A stretch of DNA of 64,000 bases from Lysobacter capsici (GTDB lineage: Bacteria; Pseudomonadota; Gammaproteobacteria; Xanthomonadales; Xanthomonadaceae), in assembly GCF_014779555.2 (NCBI RefSeq), contig NZ_CP094357.1:4216001-4280000 (forward strand), given 5' to 3'. The notes beneath the pieces were generated by a model, which was given only the letters and a program-made list of their open reading frames with translations, was not told the DNA's origin and did not search any database. The translations under genes were made by a program, and so were the position numbers. Positions within the stretch are counted from its first letter, which is position 1, and every line of letters starts with the position of its first letter. Below are positions 7,943 to 16,552 of the stretch, piece by piece.

Positions 7943-9646
7943 ATGTCCAAGCTGCGTTCCGCTTCCGTTCTGCTCGTCCCCGCGCTGCTCACCGCCTGCG
8001 CCGCGGCCGCTCCGACCCGACCCGATGCGCCCGGCGCCGGCGTGGCGGTCGATGTCCCGGCGATCCAGCACCCGCAGGGCGAAACCCCGGCCTGGTGGTA
8101 TCGCGACGGCGCCGCCCAGGCCGCGCAGCGCGGCACCTCGTCGGCCAAGGCCAAGAACGTGATCCTGTTCGTCGGCGACGGCATGAGCCTGACCACGGTC
8201 GCCGCCGCGCGCATCCTCGCCGGCCAGCTCAAGGGCGCGCCCGGCGAAGAAAACCGCCTGAGCTGGGAACGCTTCCCCTCGACCGCGCTGAGCAAAACCT
8301 ACAACACCGATTCGCAGACCCCCGACTCGGCCGGCACCATGAGCGCCATGGCCACCGGGGTGAAGACCCGCGCCGGCGTGCTCAGCATCGGCCAGAAGGG
8401 CCTGCGCGGCGACTGCGCGGCCGCGTTGCAGGCGCCGATGCTGACCTTGTGGGAACTCGCCGCGAGCCAACGCCTGGCCACCGGCGTGGTCACCACCACC
8501 CGCGTCACCCACGCCACCCCGGGCGCGACCTTCAGCCATTCGGCCGATCGCAACTGGGAAAACGACATGGACCTGCCCGACAAGGCCAAGTCCGAAGGCT
8601 GCATCGACATCGCCCGGCAGATGATCGAATCGCCCTACGGCACCGGCCCGGACGTATTGATGGGCGGCGGCCGCGGCAACTTCATGACCGTCGAGCAGCG
8701 CGACCCCGAGTACGACGACAAGGTCGGCCAGCGTCTGGACGGCCGCGACCTGATCGCGACCTGGAAGCAGCGCCACCCCGGCGGCGAGTACGTGTGGAAC
8801 GCCAAGCAGTTCGCCGCCGCGCCCAAGGACCAGCCGCTGTTCGCGCTGTTCGAACCCGACCACATGCAGTTCGACCACGACCGCCCGCAGGACGGCGCGG
8901 GCGAACCCTCGCTCGCCGAAATGACGGTCGCGGCGATCGAACGGCTCAAGAAGGTCAAGGGCGACAACGGCTTCGTGCTGCTGGTCGAGGGCGGCCGCAT
9001 CGATCATGCGCACCACATGGGTAACGCCTATCGCGCCTTGACCGACACCATCGCCCTGAGCGAAGCGGTGGAAGCGGCGAACAAGGCGACCTCGGCCGAC
9101 GACACCCTGATTTTGGTCACCGCCGATCACTCGCACACCCTGAGCTTCGTCGGCTACCCGACCCGCGGCAACCCGATGCTCGGCAAGGTGCGCGGCAGCA
9201 GCGGCGAAGACGGCGATCCCAACGACTACGCCCGCGACGCGCTCGGCAAGCCCTACACCACGCTCAACTACAGCAACGGCCCGGGCTACACCGGCGCCAG
9301 CTCGCAGCAGCCCGAAGGCCCGCACAAATTCCCGCACACCGCCAGCGGCATGCAGGAAATCGAGAAGGGCCGCCCGGACCTGAGCAACGTCGACACCCAG
9401 GCGCCCGACTACATGCAGGAAGCCCTGGTCCCGACCACCGCCGAAACCCACGGCGGCGACGACGTCGGCATCTGGGCGCGCGGCCCCGGCAGCAGCGCGG
9501 TGCGCGGCAGCGTCGAGCAGAACACGATCTATCACTTCCTGTTGCAGTCGATGCCGAAGCTGCGCGCTTCGCTGTGCGCGAAGGGCGATTGCGATGCGAA
9601 CCAGGTGCCGGTGATGTTGCCCAAGGCGGATCAGTTCAAGAATTGA
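7943..9646 (+). CDS. phoA: alkaline phosphatase (PhoA family), lipid-anchored
   Basis: 567 aa from the ATG at 7943; a TTG 27 bases upstream gives a poorer start. The lipobox LLTAC (Cys19) predicts an outer-membrane or periplasmic lipoprotein. Catalytic features: VILFVGDGMS with metal ligand Asp79, TPDSAGTMSAMATGVKT with nucleophile Ser129, LLVEGGRIDHAHHMG (metal ligands), VTADHSHTL and ETHGGDDVGIWA. It hydrolyses phosphomonoesters to scavenge phosphate. It is longer than E. coli PhoA, as in many proteobacterial lipoprotein types. A terminator follows at 9727. No Pho box was recognised upstream. Confidence 0.9.
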   Translation: MSKLRSASVLLVPALLTACAAAAPTRPDAPGAGVAVDVPAIQHPQGETPAWWYRDGAAQAAQRGTSSAKAKNVILFVGDGMSLTTVAAARILAGQLKGAPGEENRLSWERFPSTALSKTYNTDSQTPDSAGTMSAMATGVKTRAGVLSIGQKGLRGDCAAALQAPMLTLWELAASQRLATGVVTTTRVTHATPGATFSHSADRNWENDMDLPDKAKSEGCIDIARQMIESPYGTGPDVLMGGGRGNFMTVEQRDPEYDDKVGQRLDGRDLIATWKQRHPGGEYVWNAKQFAAAPKDQPLFALFEPDHMQFDHDRPQDGAGEPSLAEMTVAAIERLKKVKGDNGFVLLVEGGRIDHAHHMGNAYRALTDTIALSEAVEAANKATSADDTLILVTADHSHTLSFVGYPTRGNPMLGKVRGSSGEDGDPNDYARDALGKPYTTLNYSNGPGYTGASSQQPEGPHKFPHTASGMQEIEKGRPDLSNVDTQAPDYMQEALVPTTAETHGGDDVGIWARGPGSSAVRGSVEQNTIYHFLLQSMPKLRASLCAKGDCDANQVPVMLPKADQFKN

Positions 9647-9666
9647 GTGGCGCAGTGAACTGATCG

Positions 9667-9909
9667 AAAAGCGAATCCACCCTGCCCCCCTTTTGCAAAG
9701 GGGGGAACAGCACGGGCTTGGGAATGAAAACGGCGACCACGAGGTCGCCGTTTTCTTTTGCATCACGTTCGGGGCGAATCTTCAACAACCCGCGGATGCT
9801 CAATGGATCGACATTGTTGACGTTATCGCCAGCACACCACGCAATCTGCCGCAGCAACGAATGCAGTCTCCCCCTTTGCAAAAGGGGGATTAAGGGGGAT
9901 TCGCTTTTG
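9667..9909. repeat. inverted repeat flanking the phoA/hemJ terminator
   Basis: The arm at about 9667-9709 (GAAAAGCGAATCC, then CCCCCCTTTTGCAAAGG) is reverse-complementary, with an indel, to about 9868-9909. The two arms flank the terminator hairpin between convergent genes. CCCCTTTTGCAAAGGGG is a small palindrome inside each arm. Confidence 0.8.
9727..9754. terminator. bidirectional rho-independent terminator
   Basis: AAAACGGCGACC, loop ACGA, GGTCGCCGTTTT: a perfect 12-bp stem with A and T runs at its ends, followed by CTTTT on the plus strand. It serves the phosphatase gene and possibly the convergent hemJ gene. Confidence 0.85.
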
Positions 9910-9946
9910 CCCTTGCTCTCACCTTCGGCCGCGCCAACCCCATCCC

Positions 9947-10399
9947 TCAAAACGGCTTGGCCAACACCAACCAGACAATCGCAATCAACGCCAGCAACGG
10001 CAGCTCATTGAACAAGCGCAAGGTCCGCGACGAAGGCAGCGCCCGCCCCTTGTCCACGCCCTTGAGCCAGCGCCCGGTAAAGATGAAATACACCAGCAAC
10101 ACCACGACCAAGGTCAGCTTGACGTGCAGCCAGCCGCCGACCGCGAACATCTGCGGCAGCCCGTCGCCGAACACCCGATAGCCCTGCCACATCAACAGCC
10201 CGCACAAGAACGCGATGCCGAACATGACGTGGCCGAAGCGATACAGCTTGCGCCCCATCAACACCAGCCGCGCGCGCACCGCCGGCTCGTGACCGACCTC
10301 GGCGATGTTGACCAGGATCCGCGGCAGGTAGAACACCGACGCCATCCAGGCGATAACGAACACGACATGGAAGGTCTTGGTCCACAGATAGGCATTCAT
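9947..10399 (-). CDS. hemJ: HemJ-type protoporphyrinogen IX oxidase (UPF0093/CopD-like)
   Basis: 150 aa with about four transmembrane helices. The opening KTFHVVFVIAWMASVFYLPRI carries the conserved heme-ligand His (His11), and VGGWLHVKLTLVVVLLVYF contains the second conserved His and the Lys; both are diagnostic of HemJ. It oxidises protoporphyrinogen IX to protoporphyrin IX at the inner membrane, the penultimate step of heme synthesis in bacteria without HemG or HemY. The start has GGAAG upstream. No other heme gene is adjacent. Confidence 0.88.
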   Translation of the reverse strand: MNAYLWTKTFHVVFVIAWMASVFYLPRILVNIAEVGHEPAVRARLVLMGRKLYRFGHVMFGIAFLCGLLMWQGYRVFGDGLPQMFAVGGWLHVKLTLVVVLLVYFIFTGRWLKGVDKGRALPSSRTLRLFNELPLLALIAIVWLVLAKPF

Positions 10400-10583
10400 C
10401 GCGGGCTTCCTGATTGGGGCTGGCGGGTGGATACAAGGACGAGGGAACCGGCTGCGAACCGCCGCGCCGCCGACGCGCGATCACGCCGATATCGGCATGG
10501 ACTCGCGGCGGCGATCGAACTTGCCGCCGCAGCGATCCCGCAGCGCGTTAGGATGCCACGCTCCACCGCAAGCCACCGCCACG

Positions 10584-11192
10584 ATGAGCAAACAGTACGA
10601 CGCCGCCTATTTCCAGCGCTGGTACCGCGACCCTACCCTGAAGCATCAGGCCATCGGCGGCGCCGCGCGGCTGGCGCGCAAGGTCGCGCTGACCGTCGCC
10701 ACCGCCGAATACCACCTCGAGCGCCCGATCCGCAGCGTGCTCGACATCGGCTGCGGCGAAGGACCGTGGCGCGCGCCGCTGCTCAAGCTGCGCCCGCGCC
10801 TGCAGTATCTGGGATTCGACAGCAGCGAGTACGCCACTGCGCGCTTTGGTCGCAGCCGCAACCTGCACCTGGCGCGGTTCGGCGATTTCGAATACCTGCG
10901 CCCGTGCGCGCCGGTCGACCTGCTGATCTGCAGCGACGTGCTGCATTACCTGGACACCCGCGAACTCGACCGCGGCCTGCCCGGCCTGGCCGAGCTGTGC
11001 GGCGGCGTCGCGTTCCTGGAGACCTTCACCCGCGAGGACGGGATCGAAGGCGACACCGACGACTTCAAGCGCCGCCCGGCCGCGTTCTATCGCGAGCGCT
11101 TCGCCGCGCAGGGCTTCACCGCGCTGGGCTCGCACCTGTGGCTGGCGCGGCGTTTGCGCTTCGGCACCTCGGCGCTCGAGACCGCCGGTTAA
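10584..11192 (+). CDS. class I SAM-dependent methyltransferase
   Basis: 202 aa from the ATG at 10584; the upstream extension is Arg/Pro-rich and unlikely to be coding. Motif I is SVLDIGCGEG (residues 51-60), the acidic end of beta-2 is YLGFDSSEY, and motif IV/V region is VDLLICSDVLHYLD. It is a Rossmann-fold methyltransferase with no clear substrate clue. The gene is transcribed alone, divergent from hemJ. Confidence 0.85.
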   Translation: MSKQYDAAYFQRWYRDPTLKHQAIGGAARLARKVALTVATAEYHLERPIRSVLDIGCGEGPWRAPLLKLRPRLQYLGFDSSEYATARFGRSRNLHLARFGDFEYLRPCAPVDLLICSDVLHYLDTRELDRGLPGLAELCGGVAFLETFTREDGIEGDTDDFKRRPAAFYRERFAAQGFTALGSHLWLARRLRFGTSALETAG

Positions 11193-11549
11193 GTTCGTAG
11201 CCCCCCTGTAGGAGCGGCGCGAGCCGCGACCGCGCCACCACGCCTGCGACGCGCCCGGCCGCAGACCCGATCCCACGCTCATCGCTCCAGAGGCTCCAAC
11301 AGCATCGGTTCGGAGAGGGGCGCCGCGACCGAAGTGGCGCAGTCGCGGCTCGCGCCGCTCCTACAGTGGCGCCTTCGTGGACTCGCGGCATCTGCACCGT
11401 CTCACCACCTCGTGGCACGCAACCCACCACCCGCCGCGCCATTCACGCGACCGCCGTCCCAATCCGTTATGCTGCGCCGCAGCAAACCGCAGGCCCCGGA
11501 ACCCGCTACGCTCCGGCGCCAGTTCGCCCGCCAAAGAGAGTCCGACCCG
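11193..11549. other. intergenic region with an inverted repeat pair
   Basis: About 350 bp. The CTGTAGGAGCGGCGCGAGCC arm at 11206-11236 and its reverse complement at 11339-11367 account for most of the recognisable sequence. The promoter of the PHA depolymerase must lie near the right end. No gene seen. Confidence 0.55.
11206..11367. repeat. GTAGGAGCGGCGCGAGCC-type inverted repeat pair
   Basis: Two arms of about 30 bp (11206-11236 and 11339-11367) in opposite orientation, separated by about 100 bp. The same pair arrangement recurs at 23.7, 26.0, 35.8 and 46.1 kb and as an array at 49.4-50.2 kb. Confidence 0.9.
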
Positions 11550-12800
11550 ATGCTGCTTTATCAGATGCACGAATTCGGCCGCGCCTGGATGGCCCCGATG
11601 ACCTACTGGGCCGATGCCGGCGCGAAGATGTTCGCCGCGCCCGGCAGCTGGCTGTCGACCGTACCGGGCGCCTCGCGCCTGGCCGCCGGCTACGAACTGC
11701 TCTACCGCATCGGCAAGGATTACGAGAAGCCCGAGTTCGGCATCCACTCGATCCAGATCGACGGCAACACCTACCCGGTGATCGAGCGCGAGATGCAGCG
11801 CAAGCCGTTCTGCCGGCTGCTGCGCTTCAAGCGCTACGCCGACGACGCCGACAACATCGCCGAGCTCAAGGACGATCCGCCGGTGCTGGTGGTCGCGCCG
11901 CTGTCGGGCCATCACAGCACCCTGCTGCGCGACACGGTCAAGACCCTGCTGCGCGACCACAAGGTCTACATCACCGACTGGATCGACGCGCGCATGGTGC
12001 CGACCGAGGACGGCGCGTTCACCCTCGACGATTACGTCGGCTACATCCAGGACTTCATCCGCCTGATCGGCGCCGACACCCTGCACGTGATCAGCGTCTG
12101 CCAGCCGACCGTGCCGGTGCTCGCGGCGGTGTCGCTGATGGCCGCGCGCGGCGAACCCACCCCGCGTTCGCTGGTGATGATGGGCGGCCCGATCGACACC
12201 CGCGAAAGCCCGACCAAGGTCAACGACCTGGCCGTGCACAAGCCGCTGTGGTGGTTCGAGAACAACGTGATCCATCACGTGCCGGCGAACTTCCCCGGCC
12301 GCGGCCGCCGCGTCTATCCCGGCTTCCTGCAGCACAGCGGCTTCGTGGCGATGAACCCGGAGCGGCATTTCCAGTCGCACTGGGATTTCTACCAGGACCT
12401 GCTCAAGGGCGACCTGGAGGACGCCGACTCGCATCGGCGTTTCTACGACGAATACAACGCCGTGCTCGACATGCCGGCCGAGTACTACCTCGACACCATC
12501 CGCGTCGTGTTCCAGGAACACCTGCTGCCGCGCGGACTGTGGGACGTGGCCGGCGAGCGCGTGAACCCCGGCGCGATCAACAACACCGCGCTGCTGACCA
12601 TCGAAGGCGAACTCGACGACATCTCCGGCCAGGGCCAGACCCGCGCCGCGCACACGCTGTGCACCGGCGTGGCCGAAGCCGACCGCCAGCACATCACCGT
12701 CGACGGCGCCGGCCACTACGGCATCTTCAGCGGCCGTCGCTGGCGCGATCAGGTGTATCCGCAGGTGCGCAACTTCATCGCAAAATACGCGGCGAAGTAA
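11550..12800 (+). CDS. phaZ: intracellular polyhydroxyalkanoate depolymerase (PhaZ)
   Basis: 416 aa, the typical length of intracellular PhaZ. It begins MLLYQMHEFGRAWMAP with AAAGAGAG ten bases upstream. Alpha/beta-hydrolase fold; the nucleophile elbow reads HVISVCQPTVPVL with Cys184 in place of serine, as in the Cupriavidus PhaZ1 type. The C-terminal catalytic His lies in DGAGHYGIFSGRRW and the acid in LLTIEGELDDISG. It degrades stored PHB granules in the cytoplasm. No phaC, phaA or phasin gene is in the window. A strong terminator follows. Confidence 0.92.
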   Translation: MLLYQMHEFGRAWMAPMTYWADAGAKMFAAPGSWLSTVPGASRLAAGYELLYRIGKDYEKPEFGIHSIQIDGNTYPVIEREMQRKPFCRLLRFKRYADDADNIAELKDDPPVLVVAPLSGHHSTLLRDTVKTLLRDHKVYITDWIDARMVPTEDGAFTLDDYVGYIQDFIRLIGADTLHVISVCQPTVPVLAAVSLMAARGEPTPRSLVMMGGPIDTRESPTKVNDLAVHKPLWWFENNVIHHVPANFPGRGRRVYPGFLQHSGFVAMNPERHFQSHWDFYQDLLKGDLEDADSHRRFYDEYNAVLDMPAEYYLDTIRVVFQEHLLPRGLWDVAGERVNPGAINNTALLTIEGELDDISGQGQTRAAHTLCTGVAEADRQHITVDGAGHYGIFSGRRWRDQVYPQVRNFIAKYAAK

Positions 12801-12832
12801 ACCGCCGCATCCCGCACGACTGCGCGTTATCG

Positions 12833-12874
12833 CGGTCCGCCCGACCTAAGGCGTCGGGCGGACCGTTTTGTTTT
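12833..12874 (+). terminator. rho-independent terminator after phaZ
   Basis: CGGTCCGCCCGAC (12833-12845), seven-base loop, GTCGGGCGGACCG (12853-12865), then TTTTGTTTT. A perfect 13-bp stem with a T run: strong plus-strand terminator. Confidence 0.92.
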
Positions 12875-13186
12875 GCGCGCCGCGGAATACGTAGACGGCG
12901 CGCGGCTTGCGGTCTCCCGTAAGCGAACGCGCGAGTGCGCAACCGTTAGCCGTCGGCTGGACGGCCTGCGTGCATCCGTACTCCGCACGGCTTTGCAATC
13001 CCTGCCGCTGCGCGCTCCGCGGCGAGAAAACAGCGACACGCGCCGTTAAAAACTGTCGACTGCGCATCAATTACGCACGGCCATGACGGCAGCCGGCACC
13101 GGGATGGCTACAGTCGCCTCAGCCGCGCGGCGAACGAGTCCGCGCGATCGCAGGATGACGATTCCCATGCAGCTAAGGAGAGCTGG

Positions 13187-13330
13187 ATGAACCCTCACGC
13201 AGGCAGCGCGCGCATGGCGCACGCACACGGCCGCAAGCGTCGCGACCGATCGTCGTCATCCCTCATCGATCCAGCCACGCCGCCATATTCGCGGCGGTCG
13301 CCGCGCACGCATTTGATCGATCGCAGCTGA
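13187..13330 (+). CDS. possible small ORF (47 aa), weakly supported
   Basis: A strong ribosome site (AAGGAGAG, six bases before ATG) precedes a 47-codon frame rich in Arg, Ser, His and Pro, with no cysteine and no signal peptide. The same AAGGAGAG appears before the first cysteine-rich gene 245 bases downstream. It could be a leader peptide, an unrelated small protein, or the remains of an upstream copy whose coding part has decayed. Codon use is not convincing. It sits in an otherwise empty 630-bp gap after the phaZ terminator. Confidence 0.3.
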   Translation: MNPHAGSARMAHAHGRKRRDRSSSSLIDPATPPYSRRSPRTHLIDRS

Positions 13331-13431
13331 AACCACCGCATGCGCCGCCCGCGCCATGACGGCGCGGTCGGCGCACTCAGCGCGCGAACGCCGCAGAGGC
13401 TTCGCGCATTACCCACGCAAGGAGAGCCCAC

Positions 13432-13857
13432 ATGAAATCCGTTATTCCGTTCCGCGCCCCGCGCCTTACACGATCCGTAGTCGCATCCGCCGCGCTGTCG
13501 GTATTGCTGCTGTGCAGCGGCGCCGCCGCGGCCAATGCAGCCTGCGTTTACGCCGGCCAGGACTGGATGGACGCGTTTCAGGAGAAGGACGTGGCCTGCT
13601 CGAACCAGGGCCCGAACAGCGCGAGCTGCGACGCGCGCGAAGCCGAACAGGCCGCGGCCATGCAGGCGATGAACAGCAGTTGCCCGCCGCTGGACGACTA
13701 CTGCACCGTGGTCCGCGATCAATACGAAGAAGCCGCCGCGACCCGCAGCTTCGAATGCCGCCAGGCCGGAACCGCGCTCGATCCGCAATGCCAGGCGCTG
13801 CGCCAGGCCGAGTTCCAGCAGTTCAAGCGCTTCGTGCGCGAATGCATGGTGTTTTGA
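13432..13857 (+). CDS. secreted eight-cysteine (C-x17-C)4 protein, paralogue 1
   Basis: 141 aa. Sec signal peptide (hydrophobic core about 14-30, cleavage near ANA-A at about 36). The mature part has eight cysteines at 38, 56, 66, 84, 91, 109, 120 and 138, so the spacing is x17, x9, x17, x6, x17, x10, x17. Loop motifs: C-SNQGPN after Cys2, CP at Cys4, C-RQAG after Cys6. Predicted as four short helices bracketed by cysteine pairs, acting in the periplasm or outside the cell. AAGGAGAG lies eight bases upstream of the ATG. First of three tandem paralogues. I do not recognise a named family; the function is unknown. Confidence 0.8.
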   Translation: MKSVIPFRAPRLTRSVVASAALSVLLLCSGAAAANAACVYAGQDWMDAFQEKDVACSNQGPNSASCDAREAEQAAAMQAMNSSCPPLDDYCTVVRDQYEEAAATRSFECRQAGTALDPQCQALRQAEFQQFKRFVRECMVF

Positions 13858-14063
13858 GCGCGCCGCCGGAAACGCATCCGCTCCAGCCTGCGTGGCCGCG
13901 CTCGAGCACGACGACGATCTGTACTACGCCGTCTCGCGGCCCTGACGAACATCGTCGCGCCGCGCCGGGTGTCGTCGCCGCGCGCGGCCCGGCATCAATC
14001 GTCCCCGCATCAAAATCAACGCGTACTCCGCTGCCCATATCGCCACCGACAAGGAAGATCGCC

Positions 14064-14456
14064 ATGAAGCTCCGAACCCTTTGCGCAAGCCTGTTCGCCG
14101 TCGCGGCCTGCGCCGGCGCCGCCCACGCCGCCACGCCCGCCTGCGCCAGCGCGCGCCTGCAAGTCGAAATCAGCCATATCCAGCGCGTGCAGGCCTGCAC
14201 CGCGCAAGGCCCCAACAGCCCGGTGTGCCGCCAGAACGAGCAGGTCGAAAAACTGCAGTGGCAGATGATGGATGCGGTGTGTCCCTCGCCGACGCCGCAA
14301 TGCGCGGTCAACCGTCAGCTGTACGACATCGTGTCGCAGCAGCGCGCGATCAAATGCCAGCAAGCCGGATCGTCGACCGCGCCGGTCTGCCAGGCCGCGA
14401 TGCAGCAGGAGGACGCGAGCTTTCTCCAGGTCAAGCTGAGCTGCTTCATGCAGTGA
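14064..14456 (+). CDS. secreted eight-cysteine (C-x17-C)4 protein, paralogue 2
   Basis: 130 aa. Signal peptide ends near AHA-A (about residue 22). Cysteines of the mature part are at 27, 45, 55, 73, 80, 98, 109 and 127, with exactly the same spacing as paralogue 1 (17-9-17-6-17-10-17). The shared loop residues are QGPN, CP and C-QQAG; the other positions are largely different from paralogue 1. It has its own ribosome site (AAGGAAG). The signal peptide itself holds two more cysteines that would be removed. The 206-bp gap from paralogue 1 contains no gene. Confidence 0.8.
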   Translation: MKLRTLCASLFAVAACAGAAHAATPACASARLQVEISHIQRVQACTAQGPNSPVCRQNEQVEKLQWQMMDAVCPSPTPQCAVNRQLYDIVSQQRAIKCQQAGSSTAPVCQAAMQQEDASFLQVKLSCFMQ

Positions 14457-14568
14457 TCGGCGCGGACGGCGCGCCGGCCAGGCGCGCCGTCGCCTCGCGT
14501 TCCCGATCGGCGTGCTTTGCCGATCGTTCGATTCCCGACCGACCCACGACCAAGCACTGGAGCCGTCC

Positions 14569-14955
14569 ATGAAGACCGCATCGCTGGCCTTGCTGGTTTT
14601 GTCCCTGTCGTTCTCCGCCGTCGCGCCCGCGAACCCGTGCGCGCCGGTGGTGGACGAGATCATCGGCTTGCGCGACGTGCGCATCGAGCTTTGCCAGATC
14701 AATGGCCCCAACCATCCCGACTGCCTCGCCCAGGAGGCCTACGAATTCGACTTCGTACGCTCGGTAATCCAGCAGTGCCCGTCCACCCGCTACGAATGCC
14801 AGCGCGCGCCGCTTGCCTATGTCGCGGCATGGAGCCAGCGCCACAACATCTGCCACAGCGCGGGATCGTCCAGCGATCCCGCCTGCGTCAGCGCGCAAGC
14901 CATCGAAGACAACCGGTTCTATCCATTCGCCGTATGCCTGCTCAACGACTGGTAG
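14569..14955 (+). CDS. secreted eight-cysteine (C-x17-C)4 protein, paralogue 3
   Basis: 128 aa. Signal peptide ends near APA-N (about residue 21). Cysteines at 24, 42, 52, 70, 77, 95, 106 and 123: spacing 17-9-17-6-17-10-16, one residue shorter in the last helix than in the other two. NGPN, CP and C-HSAG loops are kept. It is more acidic and aromatic than its neighbours. TGGAG lies seven bases before the ATG at 14569, which is preferred to the TTG/ATG further upstream because it gives a clean signal peptide. Last of the three tandem genes. Confidence 0.8.
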   Translation: MKTASLALLVLSLSFSAVAPANPCAPVVDEIIGLRDVRIELCQINGPNHPDCLAQEAYEFDFVRSVIQQCPSTRYECQRAPLAYVAAWSQRHNICHSAGSSSDPACVSAQAIEDNRFYPFAVCLLNDW

Positions 14956-15001
14956 TCCGCGCCGCATGCGCTCGTGCCCGATAGCGCGAAACCGGCGAAC
15001 G

Positions 15002-15037
15002 AAAAAACGATCAGCCGGCCTCGCGGCCGGCTGATCG
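15002..15037 (-). terminator. rho-independent terminator of the padR-HAAS operon
   Basis: CGATCAGCCGGCC, loop, GGCCGGCTGATCG: a 13-bp perfect stem with six A residues on the plus strand at 15002-15007, i.e. a T run when read on the minus strand. It ends the minus-strand operon and may also stall readthrough from the cysteine-rich genes. Confidence 0.88.
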
Positions 15038-15064
15038 ATGGGTGACGCGGACGACGCGGCGGTT

Positions 15065-16015
15065 TCAGTCGTGCTGCGCCCACCGCACCAGCAGGTGCTT
15101 GGCCAGCTGGGCATGCGCGAAGCCGATCAGGCGCGCGGCGTGCAGGGTCAGGAACAGCAGCACGACGCCGATCGCGGCGAACACCGGCCAGGCCCAGGGC
15201 TCCCACGCGCCGGTCATTTCGATTCCGTCCAGATACACGCCGTGGCCGATCAGGCCGAACAACTGCGCGAACGGCAGCAGGATCAGCGACAACGACAGGC
15301 TCAGGCCGACCACCGCGATGACGAAGTAGATCGTGCCCAGCGGCAGCATCAGCAGCATGTACAGCAGCGTGCCCCAGGTGCGCGGGTCGACGAAGATCTG
15401 CTTGATCCGCTCCATCACCGACAGCTCGCGGTTGGTGTACAGCGGCCGGCGCGGCATGCGCTCGCCGAGCATCACCTCGATGATGCGGCCCTCCACCAGC
15501 GCCAGCACCCGCACCGAGCCCAGGAACAGGATCAGCAACGGCACGCCGATGATCAGGATCAGCAGCCCCAGCGACAGCCAGATGCCGGTATTGACCCAGG
15601 TGAAGTAGAACGTGCCGGTCGCCAGCGACAGCAGCATGTAGAACAGCGCGCCGTAGGTGCGCGGTTCCAGCGCCACGCCGAAGAAACGGCCGAGCAGCGA
15701 CTTGCGCTTCTTCGGCGCCGGCGGCCGCAGCGCGGTCTGCACCTTGATCTCGGTGTCGCGGTAGATGTCGGCGACTTCGTCGGGCGCGCCGTAGCTGCCG
15801 GCGACCGCGGCGATCACCTCGGCCTCGCTGCGGTCGGGGTTCTCGGCCAGCTCCGAGCGCAGGTATTCCTCGGCGTCGTACAACGCATCCTGGACCAGCG
15901 CCGGATCGGCGCCGCGCAAGGCCGCGCGCAGGCGATCGAGGTAGTCGGGAATCGAACGCGGCAGGCCCGCGTCGGCGAAGGAATCGGTGTGGCCTGCGTC
16001 GGTGATGGCGTTCAT
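15065..16015 (-). CDS. HAAS/DUF1700-type sensor-domain membrane protein
   Basis: 316 aa from the ATG at 16015, which overlaps the PadR stop (ATGA). The N-terminal soluble part (about 15-85, YLDRLRAALRGADPALVQDALYDAEEYLRSEL) matches the HAAS module that often follows PadR regulators. The rest has two similar membrane modules, each starting EPRTYGALFYMLLSL or DPRTWGTLLYMLLML, with four or more helices: a duplicated putative sensor domain. It probably works with the PadR protein in an envelope signal response; the ligand is unknown. Confidence 0.82.
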   Translation of the reverse strand: MNAITDAGHTDSFADAGLPRSIPDYLDRLRAALRGADPALVQDALYDAEEYLRSELAENPDRSEAEVIAAVAGSYGAPDEVADIYRDTEIKVQTALRPPAPKKRKSLLGRFFGVALEPRTYGALFYMLLSLATGTFYFTWVNTGIWLSLGLLILIIGVPLLILFLGSVRVLALVEGRIIEVMLGERMPRRPLYTNRELSVMERIKQIFVDPRTWGTLLYMLLMLPLGTIYFVIAVVGLSLSLSLILLPFAQLFGLIGHGVYLDGIEMTGAWEPWAWPVFAAIGVVLLFLTLHAARLIGFAHAQLAKHLLVRWAQHD

Positions 16016-16377
16016 GCGTTCAGCCCCTGGAGTACGGAATCTACGGAGTCGCGGGTCGCGCGCCAGGCGGCTGTCCACTCGCGCAGCGCAGCCTGTCCGG
16101 TGTCGGTGATGGTGTAGTAACGGCGCGGCGGACCGGTCACGGACGGCTCGACGTGGCTGTCGAGCAGCCCGGCCGCGCCGAGGTTGCGCAGCACCGGGTA
16201 CAGCGCGCTTTGCTTGCCGCTGAGCACGCCCTCGCCCTCGCGCTCGAGGCGCTTGGCGATCTGGTACCCGTACATCGGCTCGCGCGCCGACCCCAGCACC
16301 GCCAACAAGGCCAGTGAGACGGTGCCGGCGCTGAGCTCCTTCTGGAACTTTCGCAATTGGCTGTCGAGCTCGGTCAC
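16012..16377 (-). CDS. PadR-family transcriptional regulator
   Basis: 121 aa. GTG start with AGAGGAG upstream. Winged helix with SLALLAVLGSAREPMYGYQIAKRLE (helix 1-2) and GKQSALYPVLRNLGAAGLLDSH (recognition helix), then the wing PRRYYTITDTGQAALREW, all diagnostic of PadR. It heads a two-gene operon with the HAAS membrane protein. A GCTAAGTTCGGTATAGTG stretch at about 16410-16430 may hold its promoter and operator. Confidence 0.9.
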   Translation of the reverse strand: MTELDSQLRKFQKELSAGTVSLALLAVLGSAREPMYGYQIAKRLEREGEGVLSGKQSALYPVLRNLGAAGLLDSHVEPSVTGPPRRYYTITDTGQAALREWTAAWRATRDSVDSVLQGLNA

Positions 16378-16469
16378 GGCAGGCTCCTCTAGGTTGGAGC
16401 TGATGCTAGTGCTAAGTTCGGTATAGTGAATGTGCCAGTAGTCATTGTGGCGGGTGGCTGGGGTTGAGG

Positions 16470-16499
16470 AGGAACGAGTTCAGAGGAGTGAGGAGTGAG
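16470..16499. repeat. single arm of the GAACGAGTTCAGAG repeat
   Basis: 30-bp copy of the repeat arm found as an inverted pair at 7767-7844. Here the facing arm is absent. Confidence 0.8.
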
Positions 16500-16552
16500 T
16501 CCGTGCCGGGCGATCGGCTACGCTTCGGCGACCCTCGCCGCCAGGACCCGTC

